Assembly (NCBI GenBank): GCA_943788245.1
Contig: CALSPN010000020.1
Location: 1-43,321 of the forward strand
Length of the DNA: 43,321 bases
Origin: an uncultured Verrucomicrobiae bacterium
GTDB lineage: Bacteria > Verrucomicrobiota > Verrucomicrobiia > Limisphaerales > AAA164-E04
Direction of reading: 5' to 3'
Shown here: piece after piece, positions 26,172 through 35,790 of the stretch
Position numbering within the stretch: position 1 is the stretch's first letter
Layout of the letters: each line of letters begins with the position of its first letter
Position numbers and translations under genes: made by a program
Notes under the pieces: model-generated
What the model was told of the DNA's origin: nothing
Database searches by the model: none
Seen by the model: the letters and a program-made list of their open reading frames with translations, nothing else

Positions 26172-27335
26172 ATGTCCAAAACACTTAAAGTCGGTATGAT
26201 CGGGTACCGTTTCATGGGTAAAGCGCATTCCAATGGTTGGAGGCAAGCACCGCATTTCTTCCCTTTGAAAGCTGATCTTGAGATGCACACCATTTGTGGT
26301 CGCAACAAGGAAGCTCTGGAAGCTTCTGCAAAAGAGCTGGGTTGGAACAACATTTCAACTAGCTGGGAAGAAGTCATCAATAACCCTGAAATTGACATTG
26401 TGGACATCAATACGCCCAACGATTCCCATGCTGAAATTTCAATTGCCGCAGCAAAAGCAGGCAAGCACGTTCTTTGCGAAAAACCTCTCGGAATGACGGT
26501 TGCGCAATGCAAGGAAATGGTTGACGCAGCCAACGAAGCTGGTGTTGTGCACATGGTCTGCCACAATTACCGTCGCATCCCAGCGATTGCTCATGCGAGG
26601 AAAATGATTGAAGAAGGGGCTCTTGGAGATATTTTCCACTACCGTGCAAGATATGCTCAGGACTGGATTGTAGATCCGGAATTTCCACTCGTCTGGCGCT
26701 TGCAAAAAGGCATCAGTGGCAGTGGAGCTCACGGTGACATCAACGCACACATCATTGACCTTGGCCGATATCTCATCGGTGAATTCGATGAAGTATGCGG
26801 ATTAATGAACACTTTCATCAAACAGCGGCCTATCGAAGACTCGTCGGCTAAGGGGGATGGCCTGGGTGGTGCCGGTGGTAAAACCATGGGTGAGGTGACG
26901 GTAGATGATGCTGCGCTCTTCATCGGTAAATTCAAAAATGGAGCCGTTGCCAACCTTGAAGCCACTCGTTTTGCGTTAGGTCGTAAAAACAGCATCGTCA
27001 TCGAAATCAATGGTTCGAAGGGATCCCTTTACTTTGACTTTGAGGACATGAATCGATTGAAGTGGTTCGATAATACCGTGGCAAGTGACCGTCAGGGCTT
27101 CAGCGATATCCTCGTGACGCAGCCTGGTGGAGATCACCCATTTGTTGGACAATGGTGGCCTCCGGGGCATATCCTCGGTTATGAACACACCTTCGTTCAT
27201 ACACTGGCCGACTTCGTCAATGCCGTGGTGGATGGAAAATCGGTGCAGCCCACATTCGAAGATGGGATGCGCAACCAGCGAGTGATGGAAGCGGTTGAAG
27301 AATCGGCTGAATCACGTCAGTGGGTTAAAATTTAA
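26172..27335 (+). CDS. Gfo/Idh/MocA-family oxidoreductase
   Basis: NAD(P)-dependent sugar oxidoreductase, 387 residues. Rossmann fold: VGMIGYRFMGKAHSNGW (residues 7-23) and the family motif CEKPLGM (102-108) with the catalytic-region lysine K104. The C-terminal domain has YRARYAQDW and SGAHGDINAHIIDLGRYL, with histidines equivalent to the usual metal-free active site. Substrates in this family include inositols, glucose-fructose, UDP-sugars and N-acetylgalactosamine glycosides. Ends in a strong terminator. Codon usage and length normal. Confidence 0.9.
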   Translation: MSKTLKVGMIGYRFMGKAHSNGWRQAPHFFPLKADLEMHTICGRNKEALEASAKELGWNNISTSWEEVINNPEIDIVDINTPNDSHAEISIAAAKAGKHVLCEKPLGMTVAQCKEMVDAANEAGVVHMVCHNYRRIPAIAHARKMIEEGALGDIFHYRARYAQDWIVDPEFPLVWRLQKGISGSGAHGDINAHIIDLGRYLIGEFDEVCGLMNTFIKQRPIEDSSAKGDGLGGAGGKTMGEVTVDDAALFIGKFKNGAVANLEATRFALGRKNSIVIEINGSKGSLYFDFEDMNRLKWFDNTVASDRQGFSDILVTQPGGDHPFVGQWWPPGHILGYEHTFVHTLADFVNAVVDGKSVQPTFEDGMRNQRVMEAVEESAESRQWVKI

Positions 27336-27352
27336 CATTCAATATTACTCGA

Positions 27353-27385
27353 AAAACGGTCTTCGAAAGAAGACCGTTTTTTTTT
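27353..27385 (+). terminator. Rho-independent terminator after the Gfo/Idh gene
   Basis: AAAACGGTCTTC-GAAA-GAAGACCGTTTT, a perfect 12-bp stem with a GAAA tetraloop that runs into nine T residues (27377-27385). It lies 17 bases after the stop codon. Confidence 0.93.
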
Positions 27386-27391
27386 ATCCCA

Positions 27392-27443
27392 TTGGTTCCT
27401 GAAATTCTATGATTACCTGCAACCATAGAATTTCAGGAACCAA
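27392..27443. repeat. Perfect 20-bp inverted repeat with a 12-base spacer
   Basis: TTGGTTCCTGAAATTCTATG at 27392-27411 is mirrored exactly by its reverse complement at 27424-27443. It directly follows the terminator and precedes the decayed universal stress gene. No T-tract follows, so it is not a standard terminator. It might be a site-specific element, a small mobile remnant or an RNA-processing hairpin; no target-site duplication is evident. Confidence 0.9.
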
Positions 27444-27504
27444 CAGATACGCTTTTTGCGTGTGTTAGCTTGAGGCGGTGATTATCCGAAACCGCAATGG
27501 TATC

Positions 27505-28394
27505 ATGAAAAGCGTAAAAAAATACTACTCGCAACTGATTTTTCCTCTGGCTCCACGGCAGTGTTCAAACTGGGAACGCGGTTGATGCAACGTGACAGGA
27601 CTTAATTGGAATTGATGCACGTGGTCGATACCTTTGACCTACAGGATCTTTCCGGGGCGCTGCATCAAATCCCGCAAGATACCGGAAATCAGGTTAAGGC
27701 ATTTGCGTCCGACCAAATGAATCAAAGGCATGGCTCATGCAGGATATGTAAATGACTGCGATCCGACCATCGAAGCAGGGATGCTTCTGGAACTTATTCT
27801 GAAACGTATCAGCGAGCAAAACATGGATCTTTTGCTCGTTGTCTTAACTGGTCAGGAGCACGAAGGAAGCAATGCATCGGTCGGAGTTCTTGCAAGCAAG
27901 ATGATTCGTAATTCTCCTGTGCCTGTCCTGACGGTGCATTTTTGTCAGAGAAAAAATTCAAACATGTTTTTGCCTGTGTGGACTTTTCCGAAACGAGTAA
28001 AAAGGCAAAAAAGCAAGCTATTCAGGTTGCAAAACCTGAAAATAGTCACCTTTCTATTATTCAGGTCTACAGTTCACCTTGGGACAGGCTTCGATACATG
28101 GCACCAACCCCAGGCTCGGATGTCGCCCTACAAAAGAGATTTGAAACGGCCTTGATGCCGAAACCATAGGGTTTTGCGCTTGTCCCTGAAAATATCGAAC
28201 ACGGTTATCAGCTTTTTCCTGCTTCCAATTGCGGATGTGGCATTGTCGAACTCACGGGTAAATCAGGCGCCGACTTAATCGTTTTAAGAATTCAGGGTAA
28301 GTCGAATCTTCATTACATGTTTATCGGCTCGACAGCCGAGCGCGCTCTGCGCGAACTCCCTCGTTCAGCTCTGGTTCTCAAATCCACTTCTTGA
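27505..28394 (+). pseudogene. Tandem universal stress protein (UspA-type) pseudogene
   Basis: Two UspA domains can be followed across frames. Domain 1 starts at ATG 27505 (MKSVKKILLATDFSSGSTAV), meets an in-frame TAA after about 33 codons, continues LELMHVVDTFDLQDL, then shifts frame to DPTIEAGMLLELILKR and ASKMIRNSPVPVLTV. Domain 2 starts in yet another frame at 27942 (FKHVFACVDFSETSKKAKKQ, SIIQVYSSPWDRL), is interrupted again at about 28167, and finishes GKSGADLIVLRIQGKSNLHY and IGSTAERALRELPRSALVLK with TGA at 28392. Functional homologues bind ATP or respond to stress. One nonsense codon plus several frameshifts show genuine decay. It is convergent with mutY. Confidence 0.88.
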
Positions 28395-28426
28395 GGTTCA
28401 CGCTTCTGGTCGGGCTGGATGCGGTT

Positions 28427-29548
28427 TTAATCGGTATTGATATCTAATATACTGCTTCTGATCTTCTGGTGGGCACTCGGCATGGGAGTTTTTTCCAGTT
28501 CATTTTTGCTCGTCCACTTGAGGCCTGCCGTTTCAAAATCCGGTTTAATCCGAATGTTTCCAATGAAACAATGAAGCGTAATGCGATGGTGTGTAATGGT
28601 GTGTTTGATGATTGCCAATGGTTTCAAATCATGGCACTCAACACCACTATCCTTCAATCCCAAGACAGCTGCTTTTAGTGTCAACTTACCACTGTGGGTA
28701 TCCTTCAAGGCTTTACTGAAAAATTCATACAGGCCCTCATTGTGCTCTGAAGCCATTTGCCGTTGGATCAGATAATTGCCCTCGTGCTTGAGCACGGTTA
28801 CCATGCGATGCCTCTGGATGACAGCTCGGCGTTTCGGAAGGTTGGGGAGTGTTTCCACGATCTTTTTTTTCCGAGCTTCACAGTTGCTTTTAATTGGACA
28901 TTTTTCACATTTTGCATGTTGATTGGGCAGGCAAATACGCGCCCCTAATTCCATCATGCTCTGATTCAAGTGGCTGCAATTGTACGATGCTCTTGGCCTT
29001 AATCTGTCTGCCTGATCTACCCAGGTGTGAGACAGTTCCCATAGTCTGGACAGACAATCGGCACTTTTCGGGTTTTCCTTGATGCCATAATAACGAGTGA
29101 GAACTCGAATTACATTGCCATCCAAAATAGGACTGGGTCTGTCAAATGCTATACTCGTGATGGCACCGGCGGTGTAAGGCCCAATTCCCGGCAGGGCCAG
29201 GATGGCCTCATCATGATCTGGGAATGTTCCGTCATGCTCTTTTTGAATAAAGATTGCTGCTTTCTGCATGAGACGCACGCGACGGTAATAACCGAGACCC
29301 TCCCATAATTTAAGGATATGATCGACGGGCGCGCTTGCTAATGCGGAAATCGTGGGGAGTTCTTTCATCCACCTTTCCCAGTAGGGAATGACCGTAGCCA
29401 CTTGAGTCTGTTGCAACATGATTTCAGATACCCAGATGGCATAGGGATCTGAAATTCTGCGCCAGGGCAAATCTCTAGCATCAGACCGATACCACTCTAA
29501 AAGTGGTTGGATACATTCTTTTTGAAGGGTCTTGTTTGCCTTTTTCAT
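28427..29548 (-). CDS. mutY: A/G-specific adenine glycosylase
   Basis: Base-excision enzyme removing adenine opposite 8-oxoguanine. 373 residues. Catalytic E42 is in SEIMLQQTQV, the helix-hairpin-helix is LPGIGPYTAGAI (119-130), and catalytic D143 is in ILDGNVIRVL. The 4Fe-4S cluster cysteines are C206, C214, C217 and C223; the first spacing is seven residues where six is usual. The C-terminal NUDT1-like domain (RHRMVTVLKHEGNYLIQRQ) recognises 8-oxoG. The start is only 25 bases from the divergent RNase HIII start, so promoters must overlap the coding regions or be compact. Confidence 0.94.
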   Translation of the reverse strand: MKKANKTLQKECIQPLLEWYRSDARDLPWRRISDPYAIWVSEIMLQQTQVATVIPYWERWMKELPTISALASAPVDHILKLWEGLGYYRRVRLMQKAAIFIQKEHDGTFPDHDEAILALPGIGPYTAGAITSIAFDRPSPILDGNVIRVLTRYYGIKENPKSADCLSRLWELSHTWVDQADRLRPRASYNCSHLNQSMMELGARICLPNQHAKCEKCPIKSNCEARKKKIVETLPNLPKRRAVIQRHRMVTVLKHEGNYLIQRQMASEHNEGLYEFFSKALKDTHSGKLTLKAAVLGLKDSGVECHDLKPLAIIKHTITHHRITLHCFIGNIRIKPDFETAGLKWTSKNELEKTPMPSAHQKIRSSILDINTD

Positions 29549-29573
29549 GGAGACTTCTTATCGTTGTTTTGCC

Positions 29574-30515
29574 ATGACGGCTAAACCAATCACCATCTAT
29601 ACGTGCAAACTTCAATCCGGACAAGCTGACAAGCTTCACGATGTTTTGGAGAAACAAGGATTTGAATCCCGCGAAGTTCCTTACGCAGCTTTTGCAGGAA
29701 AAAAGGATAAGTTAAATGTTGTTTTTTATACCTCCGGTAAACTGGTCATTCAGGGTAAAGGAACGCAGGAGTTTGTTCAATTCGTCCTGGAGCCAGACAT
29801 TCTTGGAGAAGTGAAACTGGGATATGAAAACGTCTTGGACCCCTCACGTCTTGATCCTCGCATAGGCATTGATGAAAGCGGTAAGGGGGATTATTTCGGG
29901 GCTTTGTGCATTGCTGGCGTCTATATCAACAAGGACATGGTCGAGCCCTGGGAGCAGGCGGGGCTCATGGATTCCAAGCGAGTTTCCAGTGATAAACGGA
30001 TTGCTGCTCTGGCCGATGTGATTCGCAGGACCAAGGGATGTATTTATTCCGTCGTTCCTATCGGGCCTGAAGCCTACAACCGATTAAATACCAAAATGAA
30101 GTCGGTGAATACCATGTTGGCCTGGGGCCATGCGCGTGTGATAGAAAACCTGATGCAGCGAAAAGACTTGATGCAGCCCCCGCCTGTTCGGGCCATCAGT
30201 GATCAATTTGCTCGTTCAAAATCTACTATTTCCAATGCCTTGATGGCTTCGGGGCGGGAAATCGAATTGGTTCAAAGACACAAGGCTGAATCCGATCTTG
30301 CTGTGGCAGCGGCCTCCATTCTGGCCCGTGACGCTTTCGTGCAAGGAATCGATCAACTGAGTCAGCGGTTTCACATGGAAATTCCCAAAGGAGCCAGTCA
30401 ACGCGTGATTGACGTTGGAAAGTGTCTGGTCGAGGCGCACGGAAAAAGCATCCTGAACGAAACCAGTAAAATCCACTTCAAGACAACTCGGAAAATTATG
30501 GGTGAGGACGTTTAG
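29574..30515 (+). CDS. rnhC: Ribonuclease HIII
   Basis: Degrades RNA in RNA-DNA hybrids. 313 residues from ATG 29574 (an upstream in-frame ATG at 29532 would overlap mutY). The N-terminal TBP-like substrate-binding domain (ITIYTCKLQSG, VVFYTSGKLVIQGKGTQEF) is diagnostic of HIII rather than HII. The catalytic domain has GIDESGKGDYFGAL (D100, E101), AISDQFARS and HKAESDLAVAAASILARD, giving the remaining acidic residues. RNase HIII is mainly known from Firmicutes, Chlamydiae and Aquificae relatives; its presence agrees with the PVC superphylum. Confidence 0.93.
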   Translation: MTAKPITIYTCKLQSGQADKLHDVLEKQGFESREVPYAAFAGKKDKLNVVFYTSGKLVIQGKGTQEFVQFVLEPDILGEVKLGYENVLDPSRLDPRIGIDESGKGDYFGALCIAGVYINKDMVEPWEQAGLMDSKRVSSDKRIAALADVIRRTKGCIYSVVPIGPEAYNRLNTKMKSVNTMLAWGHARVIENLMQRKDLMQPPPVRAISDQFARSKSTISNALMASGREIELVQRHKAESDLAVAAASILARDAFVQGIDQLSQRFHMEIPKGASQRVIDVGKCLVEAHGKSILNETSKIHFKTTRKIMGEDV

Positions 30516-30696
30516 CGATTACTCCTTCTTCTCAGCTTTATCGCAATTGAGCATGATGGTTCAAAAACCGGGAACGCATCTGCGATAGAGTCAGAGCCTT
30601 CAACTTGGTTCAGGTCTCGAAATCGCTGCAAGTTTGAAATCCATTAGATCTAACCGGGACCTTGCTGGAACCGCCAGTCAAGGAATGATCCCAGTT

Positions 30697-31524
30697 TCAG
30701 GAGAAAGCTCGCAGCCCTACAAGATCCATGCGACGGGCAGTTTCTCTGTAGGCTTCTTCCACCCATTGAACAATACGTTTTGGATTGGGTGAGTATTCGA
30801 GTTCAATGGACACGACGCCATCGATCTTGAGTTCTTTGATGGCCCGAAGGTAAGGTTCAAATTTGACCACACCCCTGCCGGGCGGCAAGTCACCGTGGAT
30901 TTTACCGTCACAATCGCTGATGTGAACATGGATGGCATTGCCCTTGAGTTTTTTCAGTTCGTCTGCGCACGTGTCGGAGAGGACTAAATGACTGATGTCG
31001 ATGTTTGCTTTCACTCTGGGGTGGTTGCAATCCTTGATGAATTTGGCCATGGATTTGACATTATTCAAGAGGCTCATCCGAAAAGGCTCGAGTTCCAAAG
31101 CGATATCCACTCCTTTCTTATCTGCGTAATCACCCAACTCCCGGCAGGTTTCGATGGCCCAGTCCCATTGCGCTTGGGGTGGAATGACCTCCCTTTGCCA
31201 AATGTATTCGCCCAGCACCAGGAGAATGTTATCTGCTTCCCAGCGTTTTGCCAAATCGATGAATTTTTTACAGCGCGCGACATGATACTCACGGACAGGA
31301 TCGTTAAAATCGATCAAACCAACCGCTACTACGGGCAGTGAGATGATGGGCAATTTCAGCCCCTTGCATGTTTTGTGGATTTCTTTGGCTTCCGAAGCTT
31401 TCAGAGTGCAGGCCTCGGTGAAAATATCCACGCAATCAAAACCAATGCGTGAGATGTGCTCCAGGCCTGTTTTTGTGGCCATGCCCGTCTGTTCGAATGC
31501 GCTGTTGATGATTCCGAGTCTCAT
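30697..31524 (-). CDS. Sugar phosphate isomerase/epimerase (xylose isomerase-like TIM barrel)
   Basis: 275-residue AP-endonuclease-2-fold protein. Predicted divalent-metal residues are E144/E146 (ALELEPF), D176 and H179 (NIDISHLV), H201 (IHVHISD) and E241 (VSIELEY). Family members include 2-keto-myo-inositol dehydratase and tagatose/psicose 3-epimerases; this one is unassigned. It lies 46 bases after a Gfo/Idh oxidoreductase on the same strand, a pairing common in cyclitol or rare-sugar catabolism. The 181-base gap between rnhC and this gene shows nothing recognisable. Confidence 0.87.
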   Translation of the reverse strand: MRLGIINSAFEQTGMATKTGLEHISRIGFDCVDIFTEACTLKASEAKEIHKTCKGLKLPIISLPVVAVGLIDFNDPVREYHVARCKKFIDLAKRWEADNILLVLGEYIWQREVIPPQAQWDWAIETCRELGDYADKKGVDIALELEPFRMSLLNNVKSMAKFIKDCNHPRVKANIDISHLVLSDTCADELKKLKGNAIHVHISDCDGKIHGDLPPGRGVVKFEPYLRAIKELKIDGVVSIELEYSPNPKRIVQWVEEAYRETARRMDLVGLRAFS

Positions 31525-31570
31525 GATTTATCAATGTAGAGTTTTAACTGCTAAAAGTCACGTCGTTCTG

Positions 31571-32701
31571 TCAGAGAGGGCCCTCTCTGAAGGTATTGCC
31601 TGTTATTTCGTCCAGTGTGACTAGGCGTTTCGATGCCACACTTTTATAGGCGGCCTCGACCAATGCCATGGTCATCAGATTGTCTCTGCCATCAATGGCA
31701 GGTTTTTCATTCTTTTCAAGTGCCACCAATAATTGTGCCATTGTTCCTGAAAACGCATCAGGAAACCAGCTTTCGCTCCAGCTGGGTTGGTGAAATTCAC
31801 TGTCACCCTTGGATGCAAATCGAATGGATGAAGGTGAGGTGTAGGGGTCTTTGCACCATCCGATATCCCCCATGGCCAATCCATTCAATCCCTCCATACG
31901 CCAATGGATGCGAACATCTCCCGGGCAACCTTCCCGGGCTGGCCCTGTCCAGGTGTCATCGAGTCCAATACAACGCAGTCCATTTGCGTATTCCAGAATG
32001 TAAGTGCAAATACCATCAGTATGTGGAAACGACGTGCGCGGATCAGATCTAACACTGCAAAAAATGCCAACAGGATCCCCAAACCAATAACGAAAGCAAT
32101 CCAGGTGATGGATGGACATGATACGCAGTGTCACCCAACCTAGATCTGCTTGCCAGGGCATCCAATGAGGAATGCCTCTCATGTCAATGTTGGCAATGAC
32201 AGGCGTTCCTAATTGATCGCTGTCCAGTAAGGTTTTTGCTGCGCGCACGGATTGGTCGTATCGCATGTTTTGATTGACCGATAACACGATACCAGCCTCT
32301 TCACATGCCTGCACCGCCTTCAATGCCTCAGGGTAATCCATGCCGAGTGGTTTCTGGGCGAGAATCCCGCGAATATGGTTTTTCTTGCAAGCCTTCAGGA
32401 TGATTTCCAATTGAGCATTGGGAGGCACTGCGATGTCCAGGACCTGCAGTGATGCATCCTCCAGGAGTGCATCGATGGAACGGTAAACCGTGTCGATGGA
32501 ATGTTGCTTGGCTACTTGCTGAGCCTTCTCCTGGTTACGTGAAGCAATGCCTGCGGGGTTGAAACCAACCTTTCGGTATGCTGGAAGGTGGCAATCATTC
32601 ACGATAAACCCACTGCCAATGATGCCTATAGGTATATCTTTTTGTGCTGGAAGTTCAGGGTGAATGTTGAGTGATTCTGGCGTCATCATTGGTCTATCCA
32701 T
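31571..32701 (-). CDS. Gfo/Idh/MocA-family oxidoreductase
   Basis: 376 residues. Rossmann motif IGIIGSGFIVNDCHLPAY (25-42) and LAQKPLGMDYPEA carry the family KP pair. The C-terminal domain reads TLRIMSIHHLDCFRYWFG, with the conserved histidine-aspartate pair. Starts at ATG 32701, although ATGs a few codons later are possible. Probably acts before the isomerase encoded directly downstream. It differs clearly from the other oxidoreductase at 26172, so the two likely serve different pathways. The 166-base gap on its upstream side holds nothing recognisable. Confidence 0.88.
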   Translation of the reverse strand: MDRPMMTPESLNIHPELPAQKDIPIGIIGSGFIVNDCHLPAYRKVGFNPAGIASRNQEKAQQVAKQHSIDTVYRSIDALLEDASLQVLDIAVPPNAQLEIILKACKKNHIRGILAQKPLGMDYPEALKAVQACEEAGIVLSVNQNMRYDQSVRAAKTLLDSDQLGTPVIANIDMRGIPHWMPWQADLGWVTLRIMSIHHLDCFRYWFGDPVGIFCSVRSDPRTSFPHTDGICTYILEYANGLRCIGLDDTWTGPAREGCPGDVRIHWRMEGLNGLAMGDIGWCKDPYTSPSSIRFASKGDSEFHQPSWSESWFPDAFSGTMAQLLVALEKNEKPAIDGRDNLMTMALVEAAYKSVASKRLVTLDEITGNTFREGPL

Positions 32702-32867
32702 CTTCGCTAATCAGTGTTTTCTTCTTCCTGCGTATCTCCCAAAGTATCCTGAAGCCCAGCGAAAAAAGACTGATGCTTTTGTTCATCTGCCAATGCGTCC
32801 GGCGCTTTCTTCGGGCTCCTTGCTGGCTGCTTGGGTGTGCTGGTATCCTCAGTATCTCTGGTCGATT

Positions 32868-33734
32868 TCAGTATCTTGGTTTTGGCAAGTGGGGTTTTTT
32901 GGCGACTGGGACTCCTTGAGTAGCTCCTTGCTCTTCCTTCCCTGAGTCTTTGCTCATTACCAAAGTGGGGCAGGGAGCATCCTGGCTGGTTCGATGAATG
33001 CGGATGTGCTCAGCACCGGTTTTGGCAATTTCCTGCTTCACCGTTTTTTCAGCCAACGCAGGGTCATTGCAGTCCTTGGACAAATGAGCCATGTATATGT
33101 GGATCAGTTCATTAGAGACCAGTTCCCGCGCTGCTTCTCCGGCGGCTTTATTACTCAAATGACCGTGCCTGCTTGTGATGCGTTGTTTGATGCTCCACGG
33201 TCTCCTGGTATCCTCCTGAAGGAGTTGCAAATCATAATTCGTTTCCAGCACAAGCGCTTTTGCAGGTCGCACTCGATCCAGAACCATTCTGGTGGTATGG
33301 CCCAGATCGGTGAGGAACCCAATGTTTCCTTCGCTGGACCTGACCAAGAAGCCCACCGGATCCTGGGCATCATGTGGGATTGAGAATGTTTCCACCTCCA
33401 CATCTCCAACTTCAAAGGACTGTCCAGTGTGGAAAATTTTGCTATTGAATGAAGCTTTGGTCTGAGAACTCACTGCATCAAGAGTTAATCGATTGGCATA
33501 AAGCGGAATGCCAAGTTTGGCGGCGATCACTTTCAATCCCATCGTATGATCCGAATGCTCGTGGGTGAGCAAGATGCCATTGAGCGTTTCCGGCGTGCGG
33601 CCGATGGTGGCCAATCGTTCACGAATGCGCTTACCGCTGAAACCTGCATCGATAAGCAATCGCACTCCTTCTGTTTCCAGGTAGGCGCAATTGCCCCTCG
33701 AACCGCTCCCAAGAATGGTTAATCGAATGGACAC
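32868..33734 (-). CDS. WalJ/YycJ-type MBL-fold metallo-hydrolase
   Basis: 288-residue metallo-beta-lactamase-fold protein. The N-terminus LTILGSGSRGNCAYLETEG and metal motif LTHEHSDHTMG (H58, H60, D62, H63) match the YycJ/WalJ group. Later histidines occur in SIPHDAQDP, TSRHGHLSN and YMAHLSKDCND. In Firmicutes WalJ is a DNA exonuclease tied to mismatch-related functions. The C-terminal 45 residues (after IHRTSQDAPCPTLV) are an extended lysine/proline-rich tail not expected in the core family. Divergent from grpE across 158 bases. Confidence 0.85.
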   Translation of the reverse strand: MSIRLTILGSGSRGNCAYLETEGVRLLIDAGFSGKRIRERLATIGRTPETLNGILLTHEHSDHTMGLKVIAAKLGIPLYANRLTLDAVSSQTKASFNSKIFHTGQSFEVGDVEVETFSIPHDAQDPVGFLVRSSEGNIGFLTDLGHTTRMVLDRVRPAKALVLETNYDLQLLQEDTRRPWSIKQRITSRHGHLSNKAAGEAARELVSNELIHIYMAHLSKDCNDPALAEKTVKQEIAKTGAEHIRIHRTSQDAPCPTLVMSKDSGKEEQGATQGVPVAKKPHLPKPRY

Positions 33735-33892
33735 TGAATAAAATTTGGAGGCAAATAATCAATCCCGCAACGAAATCTTCCTTTTCTGGCTCAAAAAAAC
33801 CAACGGACATTATTGACTTGCTGTTGCATCCAGTCGAACTCTTGCGTATCTTCCTAAGTTCTTTAACAAAGGTTAAAGTCTGATCCAAGGAT

Positions 33893-34573
33893 ATGAGCAA
33901 GGAATCTAAAGATACGAAATCTGAAGCGAGCGAAGAGGTTAAGGCCACATCGACAGGCCCTGAAGAGGTGAATGTCGAAGTTGTGGAAGATGTTGAAAGT
34001 GCCGAAAAAACATCTGAGGATGCTCCTGGGTCTATTGACACAGAAGAAGAGCAGGGGCCCGTTACTCTTGAAGGAAATGAGTTCAAGAATCTCGAAGAAA
34101 AAGCCGACAAAGCCAGCGAATATTGGGACCGTTTTGTGAGGCTCAATGCTGAATTTGATAACTTTAAAAAACGCGCTGCTCGAGAGCGTGGCGAAGCAGT
34201 CAAATATGCCAACGAGGCATTGCTGGAAAGATTGATTCCGACTCTGGACCACTTTGAGATGGCGATGGCAGCTGTCAACAATGCCCAAGACAATAGCATG
34301 GCATCCATCAAGATGGGCATTGAAATGGTCCACAACCAGTTGAAAAGCACCTTGCAAGACGCAGGGCTTCAGGAAATTGATGCTCTTGGCAAGCTGTTTG
34401 ATCCCGTCTGGCATGAAGCTGTCTCTCAAAAGGAAACGAACAAAGCCAAGGAGGGTGAAGTGATTGAACAGGCGCGCAAGGGATACAAGCTCAATGACCG
34501 ATTGATCCGGCCTGCCAATGTCGTTGTCGCCAAGCCCGCATCATCTGGCGATTCCGAAACCGAAGTTTCCTGA
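33893..34573 (+). CDS. grpE: Nucleotide exchange factor GrpE
   Basis: Exchange factor of the DnaK system, 226 residues. The first 60 residues are acidic and disordered. A coiled-coil helix follows (NLEEKADKASEYWDRFVRLN), then AEFDNFKKRAARE, the GrpE family signature, and the beta-wing domain (GKLFDPVWHEAVSQ, GYKLNDRLIRPANVVVAK). AAGGAT precedes ATG closely. dnaK is not in the window. It leads a grpE-dnaJ-rsmE operon; dnaJ starts 38 bases after. Confidence 0.95.
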   Translation: MSKESKDTKSEASEEVKATSTGPEEVNVEVVEDVESAEKTSEDAPGSIDTEEEQGPVTLEGNEFKNLEEKADKASEYWDRFVRLNAEFDNFKKRAARERGEAVKYANEALLERLIPTLDHFEMAMAAVNNAQDNSMASIKMGIEMVHNQLKSTLQDAGLQEIDALGKLFDPVWHEAVSQKETNKAKEGEVIEQARKGYKLNDRLIRPANVVVAKPASSGDSETEVS

Positions 34574-34611
34574 GTTTTCGCGCTCATCATTAAGTTTTTA
34601 CAAAACCAAAT

Positions 34612-35778
34612 ATGTCGAAAAGGGACTACTACGAAATCCTTGGTGCAAGCCGCAGTGCCACCCAGGAGGAACTCAAGAAGGCTTATCGTAAACTGGCTGT
34701 CAAATATCATCCGGACAAAAATCCCGACGATAAAGAGGCGGAAGAGCGATTCAAAGAGCTGGGTCAGGCTTACGAGGCGTTGAGCGATCCTCAAAAGCGC
34801 GCTGCATATGATCAATATGGACACGCTGCGTTTGACGGTAGATCGCGCGGCGGCGGCGGCGGCGCTGGATTTCATGACCCCTTCGATATCTTCCGTGAAG
34901 TATTCAGCGGAGGCGGCGGTGGAGGCGGAGGCAATGGAGGTGGGAGTATTTTTGAAGACCTCTTCGGCGGTGGTGGACGTCGTGATTCCAATGGTCCCCA
35001 GCGCGGTGCTGATCTGCGTTACGACATGGAGATCAGTTTTGAAGAAGCAAGTCTCGGCTGTGAAAAAGAAATACCCATCACAAAACTGGATGCATGTGAC
35101 ACATGCGATGGAAGTGGTGCAACGCCTGGTTCGCGCACGGTCAACTGCACGGCGTGCCACGGCAAGGGGCAGATCGCCACATCAAGGGGGATATTTACCT
35201 TTTCCCAAACTTGCCCACGCTGTCAGGGAGCCGGAAAAACCATCGAGAAGCCCTGTCAACGATGTCAAGGTGAAGGCCGCAAGGAGAAGACCACAAAAGT
35301 TCGGTTGCGCATACCTCCCGGTGTAGACACCGGTGCTCGTATACGCTCCACTGGTAAAGGCGAAAGCGGTTTGCGTGGTGGTGGCCCTGGCGACCTTTAC
35401 GTGGTTATTCACGCGCGGGAGCATGAGATTTTCGAAAGGGAAGGGGATGACCTTGTCTGTGAAGTCCCCATCAGTTTCGCCAGTGCTGCGCTAGGATCAG
35501 AAATTGAGGTGCCAACCCTCTCAGGTAAGGCCACCATTCGCATCCCTGCAGGTACGCAGCCCGGAAGTGTTTTTCGCTTGCGCGGAAAAGGTGTGAAGAA
35601 TGTCAAGGGATACGGCTGGGGTGACTTGCACGTCCGCGTGAATGTCGAGGTGCCAACGTCCTTGAATTCGGATCAAAAGGGGAAACTGAAAGCCTTTGCT
35701 GAAACCTGTGACGCCCGCGTGAATCCAATTTCAGCCGGATTTTTCGATAAAGCCAAAAAATTCTTTACTGGATCTTAA
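34612..35778 (+). CDS. dnaJ: Molecular chaperone DnaJ
   Basis: Type I DnaJ, 388 residues. The J-domain carries HPD at 33-35 ([10 protein letters not shown]). A glycine/phenylalanine-rich linker with long glycine runs covers 77-123. Four zinc-binding CxxCxGxG repeats lie at 162-169, 179-186, 201-208 and 215-222. The C-terminal substrate-binding domains follow ([34 protein letters not shown]). It presents substrates to DnaK and stimulates its ATPase. Complete. Confidence 0.96.
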   Translation: MSKRDYYEILGASRSATQEELKKAYRKLAVKYHPDKNPDDKEAEERFKELGQAYEALSDPQKRAAYDQYGHAAFDGRSRGGGGGAGFHDPFDIFREVFSGGGGGGGGNGGGSIFEDLFGGGGRRDSNGPQRGADLRYDMEISFEEASLGCEKEIPITKLDACDTCDGSGATPGSRTVNCTACHGKGQIATSRGIFTFSQTCPRCQGAGKTIEKPCQRCQGEGRKEKTTKVRLRIPPGVDTGARIRSTGKGESGLRGGGPGDLYVVIHAREHEIFEREGDDLVCEVPISFASAALGSEIEVPTLSGKATIRIPAGTQPGSVFRLRGKGVKNVKGYGWGDLHVRVNVEVPTSLNSDQKGKLKAFAETCDARVNPISAGFFDKAKKFFTGS

Positions 35779-35790
35779 CCCCCGTTTCAC

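Noticed and set aside
33631..34350. 239-codon minus-strand open frame opposite grpE
   Set aside because: Low-complexity, serine-rich antisense of the grpE frame; grpE is unmistakable on the plus strand.
34842..34980. Glycine-codon repeats (GGC/GGT runs) as a simple-sequence repeat element
   Set aside because: They encode the normal glycine-rich linker of DnaJ.
34426..35160. 244-codon minus-strand open frame opposite dnaJ
   Set aside because: Composition is the shadow of the glycine-rich linker (alanine/threonine/serine-rich) with no domain pattern.
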